A DNA stretch of 64,000 nt from Gambelia wislizenii (GCA_030847615.1 JAUMIR010000004.1:222693001-222757000); one strand, 5' to 3'. Shown: positions 23,501-34,792, counted from the first letter of the stretch. Program-made: numbers and translations. The notes: generated by a model not told the origin, from the letters alone.

Positions 23501-24479
23501 AAGATTTCCAGATTCTTGCAGTGAAGTTCCACTATGAATTGTCGTAACAAGATTTTTATGAACTTTGTTGTAACTTTTGCCTTAATTGTTTATGGATTTG
23601 TTTTGTTTCTCACTGAATTCATATTTTAGGTACTCTTATGAGAAGTTTAGGTACTCTTATGAGAAGAGAAAACACAGTGACTCAGGAAGTTACACAATGT
23701 GTACAACTGGTTGTCTTTCAGTGGCTAGTTAATGATAAGGTTGGATGATGCATACATTAGTTTAAATAAGGATCTTCTTTGGACTGAAATAGCTGTGTTT
23801 TCCCTCTGCTTACAAGGAACTAATTACAAATAACTAGTTGTTTTAATTAATTTCTTTTTCCAGCAATAAAAATTACTGGAAACAAAAGTACTGGAAACTG
23901 GTAACAAAGATATAGGTGCATTACATTGTAATTCTAATATAACCAAGGATAACTTCCTCTTGCTGTGCAGCTAAGTTTAATTACCTATATAATTACAAGG
24001 GTAAGATGTAATGGAAGACAAGGAATATCACATGATTCAAAAGTAGGCTTATGCTGTACCTTATGTCCCACTGTGGTGGCTGAAGTGAAAACAGGATGGA
24101 CAGGAGGCGAGCAGCTTGCAGCATTCAGTTTTTATAAGTAACTATAATGATACAGTATTACCCCAAAAAAGATAGGAGGCAAGTAAGGATTTCCTTTTTC
24201 TTTCTTTTTTTAAGTTGAAACTGCTTTGGATCTCAGAACTGTAACTGATAGTTTTAAAAGAACTGAACTTCCCATCTCATTCTTGTTGTATGTAGAATGT
24301 AACCAAGATGCAGTGCTTGTGTTCTTATCAGTAGGTGTCACTATAGTGTTACCTGCACAGCTAAAACCAGCACCAAGATAGCACTCTCTGGTAGGGATGC
24401 AAAGAATATTTGAAGATTAGAGGAAAGGAATTAGAGAAGGCTTTGAGTGTCTAGAAACCCTGACAAGGAGAATTCTCCA

Positions 24480-24933
24480 CATGCCCCTTTCTCATCCCCA
24501 CCCCCATCTTCAAAGAGGCTTGAGGACAACATTCCCAGCCCAGCTCAACACAGGCTCACCCTTCTCCGGCTTCCTTATATGCGTATGTGATGGCTGACAG
24601 GAGGGGGGTGGCAGGAGAGTGAAGAGGATTACACCAGTATAGCCCATGCACCATAATGACATCACCCAGCAGGTCCCCATGGAAGTCCCAAAGGATGTCA
24701 GCATTGGTGTGCACTGGCTATGAAGGGCAATCTTCCTCACTAAGCTGTTCCCATCCACTCCTACCCCACATGACCATTATATGGCTGCATGAGTGGGAGG
24801 GACAAGGCAGAAGAGCCAACTGAGGCTTCTCCATTGCTGCCTGTCATAGCCGTGGGTGAGTGATCCTCCTCACTTGCCTGCCTCATCCCTCCAGACAGCC
24901 TTTCTGATGGAAGGAGGTGGAGGGATAATTGAG
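24480..24933. other. GC-rich unclassified repeat interrupted by a MITE
   Basis: C-rich sequence here and similar C-rich sequence at 25540-25680 flank the MITE at 24937-25534, as if one older repeat had been split by it. I cannot classify the older repeat, and no coding region is supported. Confidence 0.3.
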
Positions 24934-24936
24934 TTA

Positions 24937-25534
24937 AGGCCTGTCTATACAGTAAAAAAATACATACAGTGTTCGAAAGACCGATCATCCATACACACAG
25001 CTGTTCAGATGCATACGTGTCATTTGGAAGGGGGGCTAGCGAATCCCCCGTAAACTATGTGGATTCGGCGTTCGGGAGGATTATCCGTACAGCCATTTGA
25101 ATGGTTGGTCATCTGTACCCCCCGTTCGCACACACACGGACAGGCAGTGTAATCTGATTGGCTGGCCAAGTGCAGGGGGCGGGGCTTAACAAAGAGGGGA
25201 ATTGGGAGCAGCCGCCATATTGGATTGCCGGCTAAGCGAGAGTCCGGTAAGTCCATGGATTTTACATTTATTCCCTTTTATTTTATTTTTGTAAATACGG
25301 AAAACTGAATGTCCACATAATAGGCACCTTTTTGAATAATAATTTAAAAAGCGGCGGGAGATTTAAAACCGCTGCTTCGATTGCTCGCTACAGCCAGCTG
25401 GGCAAGGGGAGTCATATGGAGTGGGGGCGGTAAAAATCGTGTAGGCGGATTGTACGTATTTGAACAAATGCCTATTCATATTTTTTACCACCACCCCCCC
25501 AAAGATATATTTTTAAAATCATATAGACAGGGCC
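24937..25534. mobile_element. MITE, AGGCCTGTCTATA-type TIR, TSD TTA
   Basis: The left end AGGCCTGTCTATACAG and the right end (reverse) GGCCCTGTCTATATGA pair, flanked by TTA at 24934-24936 and 25535-25537. The interior contains a CpG-rich block and 'gattggctggccaagtgcagg', which recurs in diverged form in the element at 38674-39283, so the two are relatives. No open transposase. Confidence 0.72.
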
Positions 25535-25539
25535 TTAGG

Positions 25540-27230
25540 TTCATCCATCAATGGCTACCATAGCCATCAAGGGGCGATGCACCATGCTTGCTTCCACCCC
25601 TCCCTCTCCTTAACTGTAAGGGAGGCAGGAGAAAGGGGGGAGGGAAAGGAGGCTTTCTCTTTCCTGCAGAAACATTACAAAAATTCCTGCAGTGAGGTGA
25701 AATATGGTTAAACTACTCCTTCTCTGTGGGAACAAATTTAAACAAGCACATCCCTACCTACTGGCAAAAAACATAGGAGACATCTCTAGAAGAAGAAAAA
25801 AGATTTTCATTCACTCTTTCTTTATGAGAGCAAGTGGAAAACACTTCCAGCTGTATGGGATTAGACTGTATTTGATTTATACAAACAAGCAAGCATTATG
25901 GCAGACAATAAGACAGACAAAGAATATGAAAAGACCTACAAAAAAGGCTGCTTCTTTAAATGATCAAAGACCGAGGTAGAAAACCAATTTAGGTTTAGCT
26001 AAATGTGGAATTTCTGGTATATTGTTATCAGTGCATTCCCAAACAGAGAATCATTGCAACCAGATCATCTAACACAGTACTTTATTGTACTAGACAAACT
26101 GGTTGTAATGACATGCTATACCTAATCTCAAATAAGATTGTGCTATTCAGTGTTCTGAGTACTAGAAGCAGAGAGGAAAAAAGAATATATTGCACCATGG
26201 TAGAGATACAGTACCGGCTATTGAGGTGGGAGGGGGTGGTAATTGTGGCACTAGACCACTTTACACTAAACATAAAATAAAGCCTTTATAGTGGGGCTGG
26301 AAGACACTGGCAAGTGTGCCAATGATCAAGAATGATGCAAGTTGTAGTCCAACACTTTCCGGAGGTTGCAGGTTTTCCATCCCCACCTATAGCAAGGAAC
26401 ATTTTAAAACAAAGAAAACCCTAATAATTCAAAGAATCCAGCCAAATGACAAGTTCCAAACTCCCAAGAGAAACCAGTTTTCTAGTTTGTGCGATCTAAT
26501 GTCATCTACCCCAGATTTTTGTCAAATGTTCAAGACTAATCTTGCTAGCAATGACTGCATGGTAGCCTCACTGATATGTCAGGAAAAGAAGGAATTGGCA
26601 GGTCAGGGAAGAACAAGTGCCAACAAATGGGTTTTTGTATATAAAAAGCATCCACAGGTTATTGGAAAATTTAATATTGAAGCCCTGTCAAAGCATTCTA
26701 GAAACTGCACCTTAGTTTGGAAGGTAAAGTCATCAGCAGTTTCAGTCGCTTTCAAAACATCAGGGAGAAAGAGTGGGAAAGGTAAGAAATTCTCTTGCTA
26801 ATGCATACCTTTGCAATACTTTGGGAAGCCTTCTGCCAATCTTCTTTTTATACTGGAATATGCCTTTCTGTTTTAAATCCTACAGGAAGAATGTTTGACA
26901 TTTTCAAATTGTATAAAGCATATACTTAAATGTTATAATTGTAAATGTTATAATCTACATATATCCATGCATATGTAATATATAGTGTGAAGCCTTTTTT
27001 TTTTTACAAGAGCAAACATAAGGTGATATTTACAGCATCCTTGTAACTGATACATCTAAAATTAAAAGTGTTTCTGAAGTGTGAAGCTTAAAATAAGAAA
27101 AGAAATAGCAACTATGAGATGTGGTAGGCCAGAACTGAGACTACAGCACAAACTATGATCTTGAATAAAATCTCCTCCCATTGCATGGCTAACTTCCAAT
27201 AGAATACTCCCTGTTTGAGTGATAGTCAGT
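25540..27230. other. Intronic DNA, mostly unrecognised
   Basis: A small 'gttgtagtccaacactttccgg' piece near 26340 is typical of a short lizard repeat. A poly(T) run lies at 26995-27005. The 161-codon plus-strand frame at 26316-26801 starts inside that repeat and is not supported as a gene. Confidence 0.35.
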
Positions 27231-27234
27231 TAGT

Positions 27235-28480
27235 CAAATTTTATTGCTTATGGCCAATGGACTTTGCATCAAACTATAACAATAACAATAAAATATATAA
27301 GCATCAACTATCAGACATCAAACATCCTACCTACAGTCATAAAACAAATTACAGAATTTAAAATGTAATATCTACTTGCCAAGTTATACATTTATCTTTA
27401 TCCACTAGAAGATTTTAAAAACCACTTCCTGTGGGCTTTGACATAGGAGATTTTCAGACACGGAAAAATCGTCCCTTGCCGCGCGAGCAGCCTCCCGAAA
27501 CTGCTGCGCGGCAAGGGTATTTTTCGGACGACGCTGTGCCTCTTGCGAAGCCGTCCGTGTCACTTCCGTGAAGCTTGGGACGGCTCCGCGCCATATTTCA
27601 AGCACGGGCAGCCTCCGTGATTGAAATATGACGCGGAGCCGTCCCAAGCTTCACGGAAGTGACACGGACGGCTTCGCAAGAGGCACAGCGTCGTCCGAAA
27701 AATACCCTTGCCGCGCAGCAGTTTCGGGAGGCTGCTCGCGCGGCAAGGGACGATTTTTCCGTGTCTGAAAATCTCCATAGGCTAACAGCAATTAAGGGTG
27801 TCACAAATCGTGCCCTTGGCTCATTGTATAGGGAACAAAATAATATGTAATGAATAAGATCCTTCAATTCAGGACAACTGTAAATGCATATATGCTCATT
27901 TTTAGGAATACCCCTAAGCCTAAGTCTATATGTGGTGTCCATCATATTCAGCCTTAACTATGTGAAGGCCTTTCGCAGTTGTACAAAGGTTAAATTATTA
28001 AAATAATCTGCGTATTCACAAACTTCTTTAAGTTTACAATATAAAGGTGCACATGGAGGTAAATATGTGGTGTCCATTTGTATAACAGCTTCCATTATTG
28101 CACTCTTTTTCTTTTTCTGACCTCTGAGGTCATCCAATGAAAGTGCGTATTTGATGTTAAGTTGGGCAGCATAATTGGCAGGCCATTAGTTAATTCTATC
28201 AAACATTTTTTGGGTAATCGAGTATTATCCATTTCTTGACCCTTCAACCAATAACATATTATTATTTTGCCTGCTTGGCTTTCTATGCTCAGTCTATTGG
28301 TTTCTAATTTAATCATGGCACTTAAAACATCTTTAGGTAGACCTAACAGCATCCTCAAAAAATAATTCTGTGGGGGTTCTAGGCCTGACACTTTTGATGC
28401 ACCCCAGACTTCTGCCCCATAGAGAATATGCACCCTTGTTTTAGCTTTATACACCTGTTTGATTGAATAGCAGCTTTGAG
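27235..28480 (-). mobile_element. LINE 3' fragment, R4- or Vingi-like, split by a MITE
   Basis: The minus-strand translation includes ILYGAEVWGASKV, FLRMLLGLPKDVLSAMI and further down SCPELKDLIHYILFCSLYNE, the C-terminal post-RT region and degenerate zinc motif of a non-LTR retrotransposon. The lower end reads 'caaattttattgcttatggcc', a usual LINE 3' terminus in reverse. Only about the last 0.9 kb of the element is left, besides the 331-bp MITE at 27446. I judge R4 or Vingi from the motif style but cannot separate them. Confidence 0.6.
27446..27776. mobile_element. Near-perfect palindromic MITE, TSD ATA
   Basis: The element starts GGAGATTTTCAGACACGG and ends with its exact reverse complement, flanked by ATA at 27443-27445 and 27777-27779. 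The two arms, about 155 nt each, match almost base for base and leave only a small central loop near 27600-27620. It is CpG-rich, unlike the AT-rich surroundings. The LINE frame resumes across it. The high arm identity and remaining CpGs suggest a comparatively recent insertion. Open frames here are just the palindrome read in several frames. Confidence 0.88.
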
Positions 28481-28540
28481 AGGCAGGATTTTTGTTGGGG
28501 GCTCATTCTTTTTTACTTTATAAGTAAATGCCTAGTCATT

Positions 28541-28770
28541 CCTGTGAGAGCCAGCGTGGCATAGTTGTTTGAGCATGGGGCTATGACTCTGGAGATCAGG
28601 CTTTGAATCCCCGCTTGGCCATGGAAACCCAATGGGTGACCTTGGGCAAGGTGCACTCTCTCAGCCTCAGAGGAAGCCAAAGGCAAACCTCCTCTGAACA
28701 AATCTTGCAAGGAAAATCCTATGATAGGATCTCCATACATTGGAAATGTTGTGAAGGCACATAACAACAA
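28541..28770 (+). repeat. tRNA-derived SINE (full length)
   Basis: The head 'agccagcgtggcatagttg' contains an A box (TGGCATAGTTG) and the B-box-like 'gctttgaatcccc'. The body has 'ccatggaaacccaatgggtgaccttgggcaa' (a well-known squamate SINE phrase) and the tail 'gaaggcacataacaacaa'. Transcription would be by RNA polymerase III. Two more copies lie at 20512 (3' end only) and 55078 (minus strand). Confidence 0.8.
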
Positions 28771-29316
28771 GCCATTTTCATGGAGATAAGTATGGAATAT
28801 GGGGAACAATGCCATAGTATGTATATGTGTTGTGTGGTAAAATCTGTCCACCTGCCAATATGTGGACCAGGGACCATTGTTATGGATTGTAAGGATTCCT
28901 CTTCCCACTCCTGAAGCCATGGCCAAGAAAAGGAGGGAGCAATAAGTTTCTGAACCCCCACCTTGCAAAACAAAACAAAAATAAAACAAAAAACAGGACA
29001 AATGTTCAGCAGGAGAGAAGGAGTCCCTGTTTCCTTCTCAAAAAAAAAAATGGGACTGATTAGGAGAAAACCTTATTTCCCTCCTCTGCTTCAGTGCCTT
29101 AAAAACCATGTTCAATTTAGAGCAATGAGGATAGGATTGGATTTGGAAAACTACTTGTACCCTTTGCTCTGCTAGAGACAATGGCCTCAGAGATGATTTG
29201 GAAGATAAGGAGTGAGTTGGAGGAACTAGGAGAGTGAGATATAGGAAAATAAGGAGCTTCCACCCTTCTCATTAAAATACAGTAAGTTTTTAGAGACTCT
29301 ATATAACACTAAGGTT

Positions 29317-29530
29317 ATCACTGGAAGGAGGGCTTTCTCAGTCGTAGCCCTTCATTTATGAAATGTTCTCCCATGGGAGGTGTGGTCAGTCCCAACTATC
29401 TCTGATGTCCTTCAATGCCAGGATATTTATTTTAAGCTCCCACAATGTATTTCTTAAACTACTCAAACATATGGTGGAATTACTATAGCTTCTGCTTTAA
29501 TCTGCTGATTGCTTATTGTTGGGTTTATTT
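29317..29530 (+). mobile_element. L2/CR1 LINE C-terminal fragment
   Basis: The plus translation reads EGGLSQS- and FSVV-like, then 'tgttctcccatgggaggtg', matching the 'WN.LP.EV' ending typical of L2 and CR1 reverse transcriptases. It is followed by an A/T-rich 3' region. Very short and broken. Confidence 0.45.
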
Positions 29531-29604
29531 TTAATGTGATTTTTTTGGCCCAGCATGTGCAGTTTAAAAGAAAAGCCAAAGTTATTTACTTTCTTTCTTT
29601 TTCT

Positions 29605-29900
29605 AGTTTCCAACACTGGTAGCCCACTCTTCATTTTTTTAAAAAATCGCAAAGCAGTTCATAGTTAAACACCAGATACAACAAAACAGTAGCTAATAGT
29701 ATAAAACAATAAAAGCTATTAAAACCTTAAAACCATTCAGTAAAAAACAGATAGCTGACAGCTGGTAAGAAGATGAACAGCAAAATGCCTGAGTTAACAG
29801 ACATGTCTTAGCTGATGGCAAAAACCCAATATTGACAAGTCTGCCTAAATCCAATGAGGAGACCATTCCTCATGGTGGAAGCCACAACAGAGAAAGCAAG
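29605..29900 (-). mobile_element. CR1-like LINE 3' end
   Basis: In reverse this reads '...ccaccatgaggaatggtctcctcattgg...' then an A/T-rich tail with 'ttttattgttttatactatt', the layout of lizard CR1 3' UTRs. No coding piece is readable. Confidence 0.4.
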
Positions 29901-29947
29901 TCACCTTAGATTGTTGGGAATGATCTTCTGACCAGACCTTGGAAGAC

Positions 29948-30045
29948 TTATTTGTGGACTATACTTCCCAGAATTCCCCAGGCAGCACAGCCAATGGCCA
30001 TGTTGCCTGGAGAATTCTGGGAGTTGTTGTGCAAAAAGTAACTTT
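29948..30045. mobile_element. Small foldback ('ggactatacttcccagaattcc' type)
   Basis: 'gactatacttcccagaattcccca' pairs with 'tggagaattctgggagttgttgtg'. It is a copy of the element at 23417-23500. Confidence 0.65.
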
Positions 30046-30360
30046 TTCAAGCTTTGATCCTGACATTCTTTTTTTTAAGCAGCTATGCAAGAGGGACCAA
30101 TCTGGAACATGTGGGTTTAATTTCTCCCGCCATCATTTCTACAATTTAAGATTGCTTTTGCTGAGATGGTTCACTATAGAAGGGCAGTATGGGGTCAGGA
30201 ATAATGGATATCTCTTTCATGTGAAGAAACACCATAGCCTTGATCCAAAGCAGCCCACCCATCCCCAATGAATAGTTTTAGTAGTCACAATGAAATATCT
30301 CATGTTACTTCTAGACTAGTCCTTAGTGGAGTAACTAACCACTGATTGAAAATTAATACA

Positions 30361-30586
30361 GTTGGCCCTCTGTATCCATGGATTTGGCATCCATGGATTC
30401 CACCATTCACAACTTTAAAATATTCTCCAAAAAATACATTCCAAGAAGCAAACCGTGATTTTCCCATTTTATATATGACACCGTTTTACTATGCTATTGT
30501 ATATAATGGGACTTGAGTATCCATGGATTTTGGTATCCATGGGGGAATCCTGAAACCAACCCCCAGTGGATACCAAGGGCCCACTG
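30361..30586. mobile_element. Tigger/pogo-like MITE, TSD TA
   Basis: The ends CAGTTGGCCCTCTGTATCC and (reverse) CAGTGGGCCCTTGGTATCC pair and are flanked by TA at 30359-30360 and 30587-30588. The interior has 'atggatttggcatccatgg' and 'gggacttgagtatccatgg', as in pogo-group (Tc1/mariner) non-autonomous elements. Relatives lie at 31977 and 53169. Confidence 0.75.
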
Positions 30587-30605
30587 TATAAAATAGGCTG
30601 TTGTC

Positions 30606-30812
30606 ATGCTGCAGAAATAATGCAGTTTGATGCCTCTTTAACTACCATGGCCCCATCCTATGGAATTATGGGATCCATAGTTTTGTGAGCTATTTATTCT
30701 TCTCTGTCAGAGAGTTCTGGTACCACAACAAACTACAAATCCCAAGATTCCATAGGATGAAGCCATGATAGTTAAAGTGGTATCAAACTGCATTATTTCT
30801 GCAATGTGTCAA
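30606..30812. mobile_element. hAT-like palindromic MITE (best copy)
   Basis: 'tgcagaaataatgcagtttga' near 30610 pairs with 'tcaaactgcattatttctgca' near 30785, and 'ccatcctatggaatt' pairs with 'ttccataggatgaagcc'. The arms are nearly complete. The target duplication could not be fixed, so hAT membership is a guess from style. Confidence 0.7.
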
Positions 30813-31284
30813 GAGGCATAAATGAATGGGAGAGAATCAAAGAAAGAGAATACACAAAGCTGTAGGTGGATAAATGAATCAGACTCTTTCCATGATATGG
30901 CTTCACTTGAGCACTCATTCAAACACAGCCTAACAGTTGCATACCTGCCAACAACCAGACAGCTTAACATTCTGCCAGTGATAATAACCAGATATTCCAG
31001 ATGAAGAATATTTGTACAGTTTTCAAGGATCTACAAATTCCATCATCAAAACACTTGGACTTCAGATCACTGTCTCGAACTGCTTCTAGACCACTGCTGA
31101 CTGCTTTTTAAAAAGAAGCAACTCATCCTATTATCTGAGTGTGTTTATCCACATATTACCACATAATACAGTGCCAAAAAACCATTGTTAATGTTATTCT
31201 ATTTTAGGTTTATAAGTTTTCACTAATTACATTCTCAAAGGAAGCAATGTGTAATTTTAACAATTTTCATTCCATTGTGAAGAT

Positions 31285-31570
31285 TTGGTTAAAACCAGTT
31301 AGGCCTAAAAGGCTTTAATAAAAAGCTGTGTTTTCACTTATCACTGGCATGGCATCAGTGTTGGTGTCAACCAGGTCTCTAAGGGGAGACTATTCTACAA
31401 TTGGGGTGCCATATCAGAGAAGGCCCTCTCTCATGTGTTCCCACAACATATTGCCTGCACTGGTAGGGTACAGAAACGGGCCTCACTTGCAGACCTCAGT
31501 TCTTGGACAGGCATTTATAGGGAGAGGCCCTCCTTCAAGAATCAAGGTAATACCCAGTTGTCCTTCTGGA
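31285..31570 (+). mobile_element. CR1 LINE 3' region fragment
   Basis: 'ggggagactattctacaattggggtgcc' followed by 'gagaaggccctctctcatgtg' is a familiar CR1 3' phrase in lizards. No reading frame is left. Confidence 0.55.
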
Positions 31571-31976
31571 TGAAAATAAAGGTCTTTCAGTAAAGTAACA
31601 GAGATAGGGAGATATTTTCAGGAAAGAATGTGCAGACAGAAATAGTGCATATAATCTTTTACCTACCTGCTAATTTCCCCCAGCAAATGTTCCTCCAATA
31701 GTTTTGGGGGTTTTGTTTTTTATTTTTTTGTTTTTAAAATTATTTCAGACCAGCCAAGCTCAGCAGCTGGCAGTCAGCCTGGATGGGGAAAATATTGGGG
31801 AAGGAACTGCAGGGCAGAATTAGGAAGTATTGAAGAGGTTAGGTACCTCTTCTGACAGCTGACCCTTTTCTGGTAATACCTCCATATTCCCCATTATCAC
31901 AGAAAATATGGGTTGGAATCAAACCTCCCTCCCACCCTCCCTTCCTTCCCCCAACTTTTCCCCAAGATAACATCTA

Positions 31977-32181
31977 CAGTTGTCCCTCCATATCCACAGA
32001 TTTGGTGTCCACGGATTTAAGTATTCACGGCTTGAAAATATTCTTTAAAAAGCAAGCCTTGATTTTGCCACCTTATATAAGGGACACCATTTTGCTATCC
32101 CATTGCATATAATGGGACTTGAGTATTCACAGATTTTGCTATCCACAGGGGGTCCTGGAACCAAATGCCAGTGAATATGAA
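31977..32181. mobile_element. Tigger/pogo-like MITE, right end lost
   Basis: It starts CAGTTGTCCCTCCATATCC after a TA and contains 'aatgggacttgagtattcac' like the copy at 30361. Its right end stops in 'gaatatgaaggg', where the Sauria SINE begins. Confidence 0.7.
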
Positions 32182-32465
32182 GGGACAGTGGTGGCGCAGT
32201 GGTTAAATGCCAGTACTGCAAGCCACCACGTTGCAAGTTCGATTCCATTGGGCTCCAAGGTTCACTCAGCCTTCCATCCTTTCGTAGGTCGGTAAATTGA
32301 GTACCCAGCTTGTGGGGGGCAATTAGCTCACACACATTGGAAACTGTTTAATGCAGTGTAGATGTGTAAATAGCTGTTGCTTAAAACAATTTGTAAGCCG
32401 CTCTGATAGCCTTGTGGCGGAAGAGCGGGGTATAACTAACTAATTAACTAAATAAATAAATAAAC
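32182..32465 (+). repeat. Sauria SINE
   Basis: The head 'acagtggtggcgcagtggtt' holds the A box and 'ttgcaagttcgattcc' the B box of a tRNA-derived pol III promoter. The 3' part 'gtggcggaagagcggggtata' followed by a TAAC/TAAA tail matches the Bov-B-like end of Sauria SINEs. It is the clearest marker that this is squamate DNA. Confidence 0.85.
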
Positions 32466-32486
32466 TGTAGTTTTAGCCTTTACAGA

Positions 32487-32662
32487 AAGCAGGCAGCATA
32501 GTGTAGTGGTAACCTAGGTTCAAATTCCTACTCACTCACAAACACTGAGTAACTTTCACAACTTCTTAGCCTAACTAGCCACAGTTGACTGTTGAGGTGA
32601 AGGAACGACTCTGAGCAACTTGAAGGAATGGGAGGATATAGATGTAATTAATAAAACTTTTT
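32487..32662 (+). repeat. tRNA-derived MIR-like SINE
   Basis: 'catagtgtagtggtaacc' and 'aggttcaaattcc' are A and B boxes. The 3' part 'actctgagcaacttgaaggaatgggaggatatagatgtaa' is a LINE-like tail. A related copy, in reverse, lies at 59793-60006. Confidence 0.6.
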
Positions 32663-32767
32663 TAGGTAAACCGTTTTGAGCACTTTAAAATGTAAACCAT
32701 TAAATAGTAACTTTTTTAAAATACACTAATATTCCTAAAAGCAACAAAAGTTCCCTCCTCTGAAATA

Positions 32768-32880
32768 TAGCCTACATCACCTGGTATTTTTTGGTGGTCT
32801 CCCATCCAAATACTAATTAGGGCTGAACCTGCTTAGCTTCCATGATCAGAGAGCATCTGGTACCTTAGGGCATTTAGGCC
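32768..32880 (-). repeat. 5S rRNA-derived SINE head (or 5S pseudogene)
   Basis: Read on the minus strand, 'tctgatcatggaagctaagcagg' then 'tagtatttggatgggagacc' then 'aataccaggtgatgtaggct' follows 5S rRNA almost throughout, including the internal promoter region. 'atttcagaggagggaac' after it is the usual start of the 5S-Sauria SINE body, so I prefer a SINE to a 5S pseudogene. Differences from 5S, including a run of six A, rule out a working 5S gene. Confidence 0.75.
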
Positions 32881-33642
32881 AAATTACAGAATTGGTTAGT
32901 GAAATATAGGAAATGTTTTACACACTTCTTTACACAGAGATTGCATATATCTGCCTGGCTAGATGATTATCTGAATACAAAAAAATGTGACAGTCTGGTA
33001 GTACCGCAGAGGCAATATTGATTCATCCAAGGAAAAGAATGCACACATCTCTATTCCTCTGTGTCAACAGTAGAACAATATACATTCTATTCTACCACTA
33101 GGTTAATTGCTTTTTCTCCTCATTTCTTTCCATTGTAAGTCATGGTATGTCCAAACAGAGAAGGATATGACAGACTAACAAAGGGGACAGGAGGTAGAAA
33201 GTGAACCCCCAAGGTATCATGTAAGTAATGTAATACCTTTGAGTCCCCTACCTGAAGGCAACTGACAAATCAATTAAGACTACCATAAAAAGGTAAAAAC
33301 CCAATTAAATAATTATCCCTTCCACTTGTGACTATTAAGAGCTAATTAAATTCTATATGTTATTACATGTGGATTCAAATTCTCCCTTGCCAGTTAAGAA
33401 AGGTATTCAATGGTTACAGATAAGACATTATAAACATTTGAATAACTATTGTGATTGGGCATGCTGTGAGAATTAAAATAAAAATAATTGGCTGTTACTG
33501 AGAGTTATGATTCAAAGATATCAAAAAAGACCCCCTCCGCTCCCTATAACCCCACCTCTGATATATCCTTCCACAGTCAGTGCACCAAGCATTTGAAACT
33601 TCCATTCATATTTAAAACTCTGTACCATTGGGAAGATCTTAT
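32881..33642. other. Intronic DNA, nothing recognised
   Basis: AT-rich, with no inverted ends, SINE boxes or splice-bounded open frame found. Confidence 0.35.
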
Positions 33643-33647
33643 CATAA

Positions 33648-34424
33648 TGAGGATGCAATACTTACCTGGTGGCATCGTTGCGGTCCAGGGCTGGTCACAG
33701 CATCAGCGGGTCACCTGCCATGGCTGCATGCCAGGCTACTTCTTCCCAGAAGGCCATGCAACACAGCCATGCTGGGAGAATGCATTTAGGCTCAGCCAAT
33801 GAGTCTGAAGCTGGTATTTAAAACTCATTGGCTGAAGTTTCATTACCCAGAGAAAGTGGCTGTTTCCTCTCAGGTCATGTGACTGGGTATTTGTACGGCC
33901 ACCTTGCTTCAATCTTCAGTTGCTCTCTGTGCATTGTCCCAGCCCATCCACCCATTTGTGTATCACTCGGTGCCTACTGCTTGGATGCTTTCATGTTCAT
34001 GTATTTCTGTTTTGTCACAACTTTTTTGGTTGGGTTGGCATGTGTCCTTGATCCAAGACATTGGTTTCCTGTGCCTACAGGCACAGGGAGATGACAGAGG
34101 GTCCCCTTATGGGACTTGGGGGTGCTGGCTGGAGGGGTGTGCCACTCCTGTGGGCATATGCCTTCACAGCACCTTGGGTGGGGCAAGGGGATCTCTATGG
34201 GATTCAGCCCAGTAGGAGCCCCTCCTTGCTTTCAGAAGTGGACCAGAGGTGAGCTCATCAACCAAAAGGCAGGTTGGTCAATGCCTGTATCTGGACCCAT
34301 GTGTTTGTCAAACCATCTACATCTATAATCAATAAAGCTGTGGCAAGTTATCTCCCACTGTAATTTGGTACCTGTGGCTATTTGTGTTGCGACCTTGCCC
34401 TTGGACATGCAAGGACTGTATTTC
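33648..34424 (+). mobile_element. Candidate solo LTR, TSD CATAA
   Basis: The block is flanked by CATAA at 33643-33647 and 34425-34429. It starts TGAGGATG, has a TATA-like 'ggtatttaaaactcattgg' near 33811, and 'tcaataaagctgtggcaag' (a poly(A) signal) near 34330, about 95 bp before its end, the order U3-R-U5. Against it, the right end is ...GTATTT and not the usual CA, so the boundary or the class may be wrong. No internal viral gene is present. Confidence 0.5.
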
Positions 34425-34572
34425 ATAACACAGTGATGCACCTGATATTTATAAGGATGTTTAAGCCAGAATTGTATACACACTAACACAAGAACAAGTC
34501 TCCTTGCAGTGTATGATGTTGACCTCTTAATAGATCTTCGTAGGATTACAGTTTAAGTCAGGAGTGGAAGCC

Positions 34573-34667
34573 ATGTGACCCTCCAAATGTTGTTGGAGTG
34601 CAGCTTCTAGCATCCCTAGCCTGTGGTGAGGAATACTAGAAGTCACAGTCCAACATCCATCTGTACA
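34573..34667. mobile_element. Small foldback repeat
   Basis: 'gttgttggagtgcagcttctagcatccc' pairs with 'aatactagaagtcacagtccaacatc'. Same class as 21045-21122. Confidence 0.5.
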
Positions 34668-34788
34668 GTTGCCAGGTCAGGAGCATCTCTGGCCCTGAAA
34701 TTTCAGAGTGCAATCCCTGACAATGTTCCCTAGTGATGTTTGTGAAGGGGATAAGAGATGTGTGAGCAACACACAGTGATATGTATGT

Positions 34789-34792
<4 letters not shown>

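Noticed and set aside
26316..26801. 161-codon plus-strand frame
   Set aside because: It begins inside a short dispersed repeat and shows no family motif; it is probably a chance frame.
27405..27945. Several overlapping Arg/Ala-rich frames on both strands
   Set aside because: They are the GC-rich palindromic MITE read in different frames, joined to LINE remnants.
32182..32260. tRNA gene
   Set aside because: A and B boxes are present, but they belong to the Sauria SINE; no cloverleaf is closed.
32768..32880. Functional 5S rRNA gene
   Set aside because: Substitutions throughout, a six-A run in place of the GC-rich stem, and an attached SINE body.
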